A DNA stretch of 12,054 nucleotides. Source: an uncultured Actinomyces sp. Its GTDB lineage: Bacteria > Actinomycetota > Actinomycetes > Actinomycetales > Actinomycetaceae. The DNA is taken from contig CACYEE010000212.1 of assembly GCA_902773415.1 (NCBI GenBank), forward strand, positions 1 through 12,054, written 5' to 3'. This document shows, one piece after another, positions 6,551 to 12,054 of this stretch; position 1 is the stretch's first letter; each line of letters starts with the position of its first letter. The notes below the pieces were generated by a model. It did not search any database. It saw nothing but the letters and a program-made list of their open reading frames with translations, and was not told where the DNA came from. A program made the position numbers and the translations under genes.

Positions 6551-8062
6551 GTGAGTACAACAGCAACGGGCCCGGCCCCCGCACAGGCCACCAGCCAGAT
6601 TGCGCCCACCGGCGCGCTCGACCGCTACTTCCATGTCACCGAGCGAGGCTCGACCATCGGCCGCGAAGTCCGCGGCGGCTTCGTCACCTTCTTCACGATG
6701 GCCTACATTCTCGTTCTCAACCCGATCATCCTGTCCGGCCCCGACTCCACCGGCGCCTATCTCGGCGGCGGCACCGACGGGCCGAACATGACCGCCGTCG
6801 CCGCGGGAACCGCGCTCGTCGCCGGCATCGTCACCATCCTCATGGGCGTGTGGTCGCGCTTCCCCCTCGCGCTCGCGGCCGGCCTCGGCCTCAACTCGAT
6901 GGTCGCCTACACGATCGTGCAGATTCCCGGCATGACCTGGGCCGACGGCATGGGCATCATCGTCCTCGAAGGCGTCGTCGTGTTCCTGCTCGTCGTCACC
7001 GGCCTGCGCCAGGCGATTTTCAACGCCGTCCCCCAGATGCTGCGCACCGCGATTTCCGTGGGCATCGGCCTCTTCGTCGCCCTCATCGGCATGGTCAACG
7101 CGGGCCTCATCCGCCCCGGCAACGGCACGATTCTCGGCTTCGCCTCCTCCGGATCCATCGACTCGATCCCCCTCGCGATCTTCATCTTCGGCGTCATCCT
7201 CGCAGCCCTCCTCATGGTGAAGAACGTGCGCGGCGGAATCCTCATCGCGATCCTCGCCACCACCGTCATCTCGGTCATCGCCGAATCGACGCTGCACCTC
7301 GGCTCCTATGCCCAATACGACGAAGCCGGAAACGCCATCGAACCGAACCTCTCCGGCTGGCAGTCCGTGCCTGCGCTAAACGGCTCGCCCATCCAGATTC
7401 CCGACTTCTCCACCCTTGGCGAGTTCTCCATCACCGGCCCGTTCCAGCACGCCGGCGTCATCGCTGTCGTCGTGCTCGCCTTCTCCGCCCTCCTCGCCGA
7501 CTTCTTCGACACGATGGGTACGATGGTGGCCGTCGGCTCCGAAGGCGGCCTCCTCGACAAAGACGGCAACCCGCTCGGCTCCCAGGAAATCCTGCTCGTC
7601 GACGCCCTCGGCGCAATCGGCGGCGGCATGGGCGGCGTCTCGTCCAACACATGCTTCGTCGAGTCCGCCTCCGGCGTGGCCGACGGCGCGCGCACCGGCC
7701 TGTCCTCGGTCGTCACCGGCATTCTGTTCCTGCTCTCGACCTTCCTTGCTCCCGTCGTTTCCCTCGTGCCGGCCGAGGCTGCGGCGCCCGCGCTCGTCGT
7801 CGTCGGCTTCCTCATGATGCAGCAGGTTGTCGAAATCGACTGGAACGACATGCCTTTGGCAATCCCCGCCTTCCTGACGATCATCCTCATGCCCTTCGGC
7901 TACTCGATCACCGTGGGAATTGGCGTGGGCTTCATGTTCTACTCGATCATGCAGCTCCTGCGAGGCAAGGCCGCCACGGTCCACCCGCTCATGTGGGGCG
8001 TGTCCGGCATGTTCCTCATCTACTTCCTCATCGGCCCGATTCGGACGATTCTCGGAATCTAG
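6551..8062 (+). CDS. NCS2-family purine permease, AzgA/PbuG-like
   Basis: 503 residues, strongly hydrophobic with about 12-14 predicted membrane segments. This is the NCS2 AzgA-like subfamily that imports adenine, guanine and hypoxanthine with protons. Visible family motifs are FVTFFTMAYILVLNP (about 44-58), LAAGLGLNSMVAYT (108-121), FSALLADFFDTMGTM (311-325) and SSNTCFVESASGVADGART (364-382). The last two cover the substrate-site region of TM8 and TM10. The N-terminus has an extra hydrophilic stretch of about 35 residues, and a polar insertion lies near 250-295. GTG 6551 is chosen because TGAGG (6538-6542) lies 8 nt upstream; the site is weak. The 153-bp gap after manA and the symmetric element at 6501-6523 suggest an independent promoter. 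The family is secure; the exact purine specificity is not readable from sequence. Confidence 0.9.
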   Translation: MSTTATGPAPAQATSQIAPTGALDRYFHVTERGSTIGREVRGGFVTFFTMAYILVLNPIILSGPDSTGAYLGGGTDGPNMTAVAAGTALVAGIVTILMGVWSRFPLALAAGLGLNSMVAYTIVQIPGMTWADGMGIIVLEGVVVFLLVVTGLRQAIFNAVPQMLRTAISVGIGLFVALIGMVNAGLIRPGNGTILGFASSGSIDSIPLAIFIFGVILAALLMVKNVRGGILIAILATTVISVIAESTLHLGSYAQYDEAGNAIEPNLSGWQSVPALNGSPIQIPDFSTLGEFSITGPFQHAGVIAVVVLAFSALLADFFDTMGTMVAVGSEGGLLDKDGNPLGSQEILLVDALGAIGGGMGGVSSNTCFVESASGVADGARTGLSSVVTGILFLLSTFLAPVVSLVPAEAAAPALVVVGFLMMQQVVEIDWNDMPLAIPAFLTIILMPFGYSITVGIGVGFMFYSIMQLLRGKAATVHPLMWGVSGMFLIYFLIGPIRTILGI

Positions 8063-8070
8063 CCTCTGCG

Positions 8071-8374
8071 CAAATCGGGGTTGTCTCGGAAGGATGCGCG
8101 GAGCGGCCCGGGGCGGGAACCGGAACACCGTGCCGATTCCCGCCCCGGCCGTTTGCGCAGGTGAGAGGGTCGGGTGTCGCAGGGGCGAGCGTATCAACGG
8201 GGTCAGACCCCTTTGATACGCCAAAGGGGACACGACGAGCGGAAGGCCGGCACGAGCTTGCTTGCGCGAAACCGGAGCGAGGAAGCTGCGAGAGGGAGCG
8301 AAACAAGCGAACACGGTCCCCGATGCGACACCCCACGGCGGCCACGCCCTTATGGGGACGGCCCCAATTCGTTC
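8071..8374 (+). repeat. structured intergenic repeat, copy B
   Basis: This fills the space between the convergent permease and serC genes and aligns with 3616-3862 in the same orientation. A long stem pairs 8104-8123 with 8133-8151 (one mismatch, one bulge; centre CGGGGCGGGAA / TTCCCGCCCCG). The core 8189-8221 has 9-bp arms GCGTATCAA and TTGATACGC enclosing the palindrome GGGGTCAGACCCC (8199-8211). Compared with copy A it has about 48 extra bases (8243-8290), which fold as their own hairpin (8255-8265 with 8277-8287). Similarity runs to about 8374, so it reaches the serC stop codon. It may serve as the 3' terminator of either gene. Boundaries are approximate. Confidence 0.8.
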
Positions 8375-9560
8375 AAACGGACGACAACTGCCCCGTCCCC
8401 GAATCTTGCGGGCGGGCCGGAGCCAAGACTCGACGACGCCCGACGCCACGGGCGACGGCCCAGTCGATGCAGGCGAGCAGCGCCTCGACGTCGGCAAGCT
8501 CGACCGCCGGGAACATGCCGATGCGCAGCTGGTTGCGGCCCAGCGACCGGTACGGGTCGATGTCCACGATTCCGTTCTCCCGCAGGAATCGGGAAATCTC
8601 GGAGGCATCGACGGCGTCGTCGAAATCGATCGTCGCGACGACGGGCGAACGGTCCTCGGCGCGCTCCACAAAGGGTGCGGCGAAATCGCGGGCTTCGGCC
8701 CACGAGTAGACGGCCAAGGAGGAAGCCGCCGTGCGCGCCTCCATCGCCTCAAGCCCGCCCTCGGCAAGCATCCAGCGCACCTGTCCGGCCACCATGAGGA
8801 GCGTGGCGAGCGCAGGAGTGTTGAGCGTCTGGTTCTTGCGCGAGTTCTTCGCGGCAAGCTGAAGGTTCAGGATGTCCGGCACCCAGCGTTCGGCGCCCAG
8901 ACGCTCGATCCGTTCCAGGGCGGCGGGCGACGCAAGGGAAATCCACAGGCCGCCGTCGGCCCCGAAGCATTTTTGGGGCGAAAAATAGTACATGTCCGTT
9001 TCGGCGAGGTCGACCGTCGCGCCGCCCGCAATCGAGGTGGCGTCCACAAGCGTCAGCGCGTCGGCCCCGGTCGCGGGCGCGGGTCCGACGCGGCGCACCT
9101 GCGATACGGCGCCCGTCGAGGTTTCGTTGTGCGGATACAGATACGTGTCGACGCCGTCGCGCTCGATGCACGCGGCCACCGAGCCGACCGGGGCCTCGAC
9201 GACCTCGGCGTCGCCGATCCACGGCACTTTCGCCACTGCCTTCGCGGCCTTTCCCGAGAACTCGCCGAAGACGGCGGTCTGCGTGCGACGCTCGGCGACG
9301 CAGAAGGCGATCGCGTCCCACAGGAGCGAGGCTCCGCCGTTGCCGAGAAGCACCTCGTATCCCTCGGGCGCGCCGAACAGTTCGGCGAGGCCTTCCTGGA
9401 TTTCGGCGACGACGCCGCGCACGGCGGCCTGCCGGTGGGAGGTGCCCATCGGGGAGCCGAAGGCCGTGATGGCCGCGAGCTGGGCGTCGCGAACCTTGGA
9501 AGGGCCGGAGCCGAAGCGGCCGTCGGCGGGAAGCAGGGATGCGGGAATCTTCTCGGTCAT
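8373..9560 (-). CDS. serC: phosphoserine transaminase (mycobacterial type)
   Basis: 395 residues. This PLP enzyme (EC 2.6.1.52) converts 3-phosphohydroxypyruvate and glutamate to phosphoserine and 2-oxoglutarate, in cytoplasmic serine synthesis. It has the actinobacterial SerC features: LLPADGRFGSGPSKVR (about 9-24), MGTSHRQ (38-44), PHNETSTGA (143-151), VDATSIAGG (172-180) and FSPQKCFGADGG (193-204), where Lys197 is the PLP-binding lysine. Mycobacterial homologues are about 375 residues. The extra length is a C-terminal tail after CIDWAVARG of about 20 residues, rich in Arg, Pro and Ser. Its stop lies at the edge of repeat copy B. ATG 9558-9560 is preferred; ATG 9567-9569 adds three residues. 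GGGAGG is only 1 nt from the first of these, but a -10-like CATAAT sits 7 nt upstream, which would suit a leaderless start. It is divergent from the DtxR-family gene. Confidence 0.92.
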   Translation of the reverse strand: MTEKIPASLLPADGRFGSGPSKVRDAQLAAITAFGSPMGTSHRQAAVRGVVAEIQEGLAELFGAPEGYEVLLGNGGASLLWDAIAFCVAERRTQTAVFGEFSGKAAKAVAKVPWIGDAEVVEAPVGSVAACIERDGVDTYLYPHNETSTGAVSQVRRVGPAPATGADALTLVDATSIAGGATVDLAETDMYYFSPQKCFGADGGLWISLASPAALERIERLGAERWVPDILNLQLAAKNSRKNQTLNTPALATLLMVAGQVRWMLAEGGLEAMEARTAASSLAVYSWAEARDFAAPFVERAEDRSPVVATIDFDDAVDASEISRFLRENGIVDIDPYRSLGRNQLRIGMFPAVELADVEALLACIDWAVARGVGRRRVLAPARPQDSGTGQLSSV

Positions 9561-9567
9561 GCCTCCC

Positions 9568-9573
9568 ATTATG
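9568..9573 (-). promoter_or_regulatory. candidate -10 element of a leaderless serC promoter
   Basis: On the minus strand CATAAT (5/6 match to the -10 consensus) is followed by the 7-nt spacer GGGAGGC and then the serC ATG. That spacing would place the transcription start at or next to the A of the start codon. No good -35 is seen. Leaderless mRNAs are common in actinobacteria; that this is one is inference. Confidence 0.4.
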
Positions 9574-9680
9574 CCTTGCTGGCGGGGTGCCGGTGTGGCT
9601 GCGCAACCTTGCCCAGGCGCGCATATGCATGGGTTTGGTGGTGTGGATGGGTTTTGGCAAGGTCGCGCATGCTTCGGCGG

Positions 9681-9698
9681 GGTTAGGGAGCTAGAACC
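9681..9698 (+). promoter_or_regulatory. weak DtxR-box-like inverted repeat upstream of the regulator gene
   Basis: GGTTAGGGAGCTAGAACC has inverted outer arms GGTT/AACC and contains TTAGG and AACC in the positions they occupy in the 19-bp DtxR/IdeR box (TTAGGTTAGCCTAACCTAA), but the centre does not match. It lies in the serC-dtxR intergenic region, about 100 bp before the GTG. An autoregulatory site is possible but weakly supported. Confidence 0.22.
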
Positions 9699-9796
9699 GT
9701 TTTCGCGCAGCGTGTCATGCATAAATGTTCCGGGGCGTCCGGCTTCGCGGCCTGCAACTAGACTTGTCCCGTCCATGTCCGGGGGAAGGAGATGCC

Positions 9797-10489
9797 GTGG
9801 CCGGCGGGCTCGTCGATACGACCGAGATGTACCTCAAGGCCATCTACGAGATGGAGGAGGAGGGTGTCGTTCCCATGCGCGCCCGACTCGTCGAACGCCT
9901 CGGCCAGTCGAAGCCGACGGTTTCGGAAACCGTTGCCCGGCTTGAACGCGGCAAGCTCCTGCATGTCGACGCCGCCCGCGTCGTCCGCCTCACCGACAAG
10001 GGGCGCCTGTCCGCAACGAGCGTCATGCGCAAGCATCGCCTGGCCGAACGGCTTCTTCTTGACGTGATCGGGCTTTCGTGGCCCCAGGTCCACAACGAGG
10101 CCTGCCGTTGGGAGCATGTCATGGGCGACGTCGTCGAAGAGCGCATCGCGAGCCTTCTCGGCGACGTCGATGCCGATCCTTTCGGCAACGTCATTCCCTC
10201 CTGCCGCGAGGCGGGGCCGGGGCTCCACGCCGCCGAGGCGGCCGGGCTCGTGTCGGTGGCCGCTTTTCTTGAGAAGAATCCCGAGGGCGGGCGCTGCCGT
10301 CTTGCCCGAATCGGCGAGTCGCTTCAGGTGGACGAAAGCCTGCTTGCCGAGTTCGAGGCTGCACGCATGATGCCTGGCGCGCAGATGCTCGTGCGCAGCG
10401 GCGACGGCGTCGTCACCGCCGAAACCGAGGGGTCGCTGCCGGTCGACCTTGCGCCCTGGATGCGCGTCCATCTTCTTGTCCGGGCCTGA
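9797..10489 (+). CDS. DtxR/IdeR-family metal-dependent transcriptional regulator
   Basis: 230 residues, close to the 226-230 of DtxR and IdeR. The winged-helix N-terminus reads VDTTEMYLKAIYEMEEEG. The dimerisation and metal domain contains KHRLAERLL and HNEACRWEHVM. Counting one residue ahead of DtxR, the ligands are all present: Met11, Cys103, Glu106, His107 (DtxR Met10/Cys102/Glu105/His106) and His80, Glu84, His99 (DtxR His79/Glu83/His98). The cysteine points to an Fe(II)-type sensor, not MntR. A C-terminal SH3-like domain follows (about 150-230). The recognition helix has KPTVSETVARLER, with Glu44 where DtxR has Gln43. The frame opens at 9725, but GTG 9797 has AAGGAG (9786-9791) 5 nt upstream and starts just before the conserved VDTTEMYL. 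It would repress iron-uptake genes when iron is plentiful; the targets are not in this window. Confidence 0.92.
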   Translation: MAGGLVDTTEMYLKAIYEMEEEGVVPMRARLVERLGQSKPTVSETVARLERGKLLHVDAARVVRLTDKGRLSATSVMRKHRLAERLLLDVIGLSWPQVHNEACRWEHVMGDVVEERIASLLGDVDADPFGNVIPSCREAGPGLHAAEAAGLVSVAAFLEKNPEGGRCRLARIGESLQVDESLLAEFEAARMMPGAQMLVRSGDGVVTAETEGSLPVDLAPWMRVHLLVRA

Positions 10490-10508
10490 CCGGCGGTTTT
10501 CGGGCGCG

Positions 10509-10564
10509 AAAAACCCCGGCGGCTTCGCGCTTCCTTGAAACGGAACGGGAAGGGCCGGGGTTTT
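10509..10564. terminator. bidirectional intrinsic terminator between convergent genes
   Basis: AAAAACCCCGGC (10509-10520) pairs with GCCGGGGTTTT (10554-10564), with a further CTTCC/GGAAG pairing inside the loop. The stem is GC-rich at its centre and ends in T4 on the plus strand and T5 on the minus strand, so it can stop transcription from both the DtxR-family gene (ends 10489) and dedA (ends 10590). Confidence 0.85.
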
Positions 10565-10589
10565 CCGAAAGGGGCTGTGGCGGGCGCGT

Positions 10590-11213
10590 TCAGGCGGCGG
10601 CGCGGTTGGCGCGGCGCTTTTGGAGCTGGGCGCGAAGCCAGGCGACGCCCATCGGGGCGACGGAAATCAGGACGATGAGGATCGCGATGACGTCGATGTT
10701 GTTGCGCACGTAGTCGATCTGGCCGAGGGTGAGGCCGAGAATCGTCATGAGGCCGACCCAGGCGATGGCGGCGACGGTGTTGTAGAACACGAACTTCTTG
10801 TAGTCCATGCGGGCGATTCCGGCAGCGAGCGGCACGAAGGTTCGCACGATCGGGACGAAACGGGAGAGGACGAGCGAGACTGCGCCCCACTTGTCGAAGA
10901 ACTCCTCGGCGCGTTCCATGTATTCGGTCTTGAGGATTCGCGCGTCGTCGGTGAACAGGCGCCGGCCGAACTTCGCGCCGAGCCAGTAGCCGACCTGCAC
11001 TCCGAGGAAGGCGGCGATGATGCCGACGACGACGAGGGTCCACACGCCGAAGCCGAACTCCTCGTGAAGGAGGGCTGCGGTGAAGATGAGGGAGTCGCCG
11101 GGCAGGAACGGGAAGAGGAGCCCGGATTCGACGAAAAGGACGAGCGCGACGCCGGGGACGACCCAAGGGCCGAGGGCTGCGAGAAGTACTTGGGGGTCCG
11201 ATATGAAATCCAT
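10590..11213 (-). CDS. DedA-family (SNARE-associated/VTT) inner-membrane protein
   Basis: 207 residues with about five membrane segments and a basic C-terminus (QKRRANRAAA). The family features are present. LVLFVESGLLFPFLPGDSL carries Glu29 and Asp40, matching the essential membrane acids of E. coli YqjA/YghB. SRFVPIVRTFVPLAAG carries Arg118 and Arg124 of the signature, followed by MDYKKFVFYNTVAAIAW. DedA proteins act in membrane homeostasis and some members flip lipid carriers such as undecaprenyl phosphate; which lipid this one handles is unknown. ATG 11211-11213 is the only good start. GAGGG lies just 2 nt upstream, too close for a normal ribosome-binding site, while a -10-like TATCCT ends 7 nt before the ATG, so leaderless translation is possible. 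It converges on the DtxR-family gene across a shared terminator. Confidence 0.92.
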   Translation of the reverse strand: MDFISDPQVLLAALGPWVVPGVALVLFVESGLLFPFLPGDSLIFTAALLHEEFGFGVWTLVVVGIIAAFLGVQVGYWLGAKFGRRLFTDDARILKTEYMERAEEFFDKWGAVSLVLSRFVPIVRTFVPLAAGIARMDYKKFVFYNTVAAIAWVGLMTILGLTLGQIDYVRNNIDVIAILIVLISVAPMGVAWLRAQLQKRRANRAAA

Positions 11214-11415
11214 GCCCTCAAGGATAGGGCGTTTCCTGAAAGGAGCCTTGAAACGGCAGGGTTCTTGGCAGGTTTCACACGAATGGTGTGGGAGAAGTCA
11301 CGAAAACGTTATCGGGCGGGGGCGGACCGGTGCCCGCCGCCGCGTGCCGAAGAGACTTTCCGGCAGTTTTCTGCGCAATGGCGGAATGCGGGCGCGCGCG
11401 GCAAAAACATGCCGT
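11214..11415. other. divergent intergenic DNA between dedA and the secreted-protein gene
   Basis: No gene is supported here. Two short inverted repeats are visible: CACAC (11276-11280) with GTGTG (11286-11290), and GGCGGG (11315-11320) with CCCGCC (11333-11338). I do not recognise a c-di-AMP (ydaO-type) riboswitch, although that class often precedes actinobacterial resuscitation and cell-wall hydrolase genes. Confidence 0.45.
11221..11226 (-). promoter_or_regulatory. candidate -10 element of a leaderless dedA promoter
   Basis: On the minus strand TATCCT, which fits TAnnnT, is followed by the 7-nt spacer TGAGGGC and then the dedA ATG. The spacing is the same as at serC. No strong -35 is present 16-18 nt upstream. 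Confidence 0.4.
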
Positions 11416-11457
11416 CCGTTACATAACCGTGACAATGGGCTTGAGGACCTATATCCT
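11416..11457 (+). promoter_or_regulatory. promoter of the secreted-protein gene with an overlapping direct repeat
   Basis: GTGACA (11429-11434, 5/6 to the -35 consensus), a 17-bp spacer and TATCCT (11452-11457, 4/6 to the -10 consensus) form a good housekeeping-type promoter. They predict a start near 11464 and a leader of about 64 nt. The direct repeat CCGTTACA (11416-11423) and CCGTGACA (11427-11434) has an 11-bp period and covers the -35, so a bound regulator would touch polymerase. Tandem GTTAC/GTCACA-like sites are typical of the cell-wall response regulator MtrA; assignment to MtrA is inference. Confidence 0.55.
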
Positions 11458-11527
11458 AGTTACTGGACATGGTCCGGGGAATTCCGGGCTGACGAATCGA
11501 AGAACAAGACGATGAAGGAGAAGTCGA

Positions 11528-12054
11528 ATGGCAGGTCGCCACGTTCGTAGCGAGGCAGCCCTCGAAGCTCTCAGTTCCCCTGCCTCCAAGGCCGCCGTTG
11601 CCGCCGTTGCGGTCGGCGCGATGTTCGGTCTGGCGATGCCGGCTTCCGGCGATGCCGATGGCGCTTCGGGCGCGCGGGCGCTTGCCGAACTGTCGAGCAC
11701 GACTACCGAGAAGACCACGGTTCCTGCCGCGACGGAATCCTTCACGGCTCCCCAGGTCGAGGAGGACTCCGCTCCGACGGCCGAGATTGCGGTTACCGAA
11801 TCTGCGGACTCGGCGGATCTTTCCGTGACGCTTCCCGAGCCCGAACCGGTCGCCGAGGAAGAGGAACCGGCGGAGGCCGCCCTTGTTCGCGAGGCCGAAA
11901 CCCAGGAGGCTGTCGAGGCTCCGCAGGCCGTCGCCCAGACCCAGGTCGTCGATGTGGTGGAAGAGACGCAGCAGGTTGTCGTCGAGGAGACCGAGGAGGT
12001 TGCCGCTCCCGTCCAGCAGGCGCAGCCGGTTGCGCAGACCCGCGCGGCCGCTCC
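11528..12054 (+). CDS. secreted Ala/Glu/Val/Pro-rich protein, N-terminal part (cut by window edge)
   Basis: At least 175 residues with no stop before the edge. It starts MAGRHVRSEAALEALSSPAS, then a hydrophobic segment KAAVAAVAVGAMFGLAMP (21-38) with small residues after it, which fits a long actinobacterial signal peptide. From about residue 56 onward the sequence is low-complexity, rich in Glu, Val, Ala, Thr, Pro and Gln (for example EPEPVAEEEEPAEAA, then VVVEETEEVAAPVQQ). It is acidic and probably an extended wall-spanning linker. AAGGAG (11515-11520) lies 7 nt before the ATG, so the start is secure. Comparable actinobacterial proteins carry a C-terminal NlpC/P60 hydrolase or resuscitation-factor domain, but none is visible here, so that is only a guess from architecture. 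Confidence 0.72.
   Translation, partial: MAGRHVRSEAALEALSSPASKAAVAAVAVGAMFGLAMPASGDADGASGARALAELSSTTTEKTTVPAATESFTAPQVEEDSAPTAEIAVTESADSADLSVTLPEPEPVAEEEEPAEAALVREAETQEAVEAPQAVAQTQVVDVVEETQQVVVEETEEVAAPVQQAQPVAQTRAAA

Noticed and set aside
6544..8709. 721-codon plus-strand frame across the permease and repeat copy B
   Set aside because: An Arg/His/Pro-rich shadow. The frame starting at 6551 gives the conserved NCS2 protein.
9561..9776. In-frame upstream extension of serC
   Set aside because: Cys/Pro-rich sequence unlike SerC; it would also span the divergent promoter region.
11214..11527. c-di-AMP (ydaO-type) riboswitch before the secreted-protein gene
   Set aside because: Expected from gene context in some actinobacteria, but the conserved blocks of that riboswitch are not seen.

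Overview
The window is high-GC DNA dense with GTG as well as ATG starts. Its gene content points to an actinobacterium: a CspB-type cold-shock protein with the long C-terminal tail known from mycobacteria, a DUF3027 gene, a mycobacterial-type SerC and a DtxR/IdeR-type iron regulator. The family Actinomycetaceae is a reasonable but unproven guess. Most of the window is ordinary chromosomal housekeeping; the left edge is the end of an IS3-family insertion sequence.

Layout, left to right. Bases 1-140 are the last 34 codons and right terminus of an IS3-family element. Bases 141-531 hold nothing I can call. On the minus strand, 3418 down to 613, a secreted/membrane TPM-domain coiled-coil protein and a PspA/IM30 protein form a two-gene unit that ends at a 17-bp-stem hairpin. 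A divergent intergenic region carries the first copy of a structured repeat (3616-3862). Then the plus-strand run csp, DUF3027 and manA (3972-6397) has an 8-bp overlap and a 16-nt gap, which suggests one operon. After 153 bp comes an AzgA/PbuG-like purine permease (6551-8062). The second copy of the repeat (8071-8374) fills the gap between it and the convergent serC (minus, 8373-9560). Divergent from serC is a DtxR-family regulator (9797-10489). A bidirectional terminator separates that from a convergent DedA membrane protein (minus, 10590-11213). The window ends inside a secreted, Ala/Glu/Val/Pro-rich protein gene (11528 to the edge) with a good promoter.

Functional themes are envelope maintenance (PspA, TPM protein, DedA, secreted wall-type protein), sugar-phosphate and serine metabolism (ManA, SerC), purine uptake, and cold-shock/iron regulation. 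I see no defence system, CRISPR array, tRNA, rRNA or prophage.

The most notable non-genic signal is the two-copy structured intergenic repeat. It has a nearly invariant 33-nt core with palindromic ends and a nested palindrome. The second tier is two candidate leaderless promoters with the same 7-nt spacing (serC, dedA), a helical-turn direct repeat overlapping the -35 of the secreted-protein gene, and a Gln-to-Glu change in the recognition helix of the DtxR homologue.
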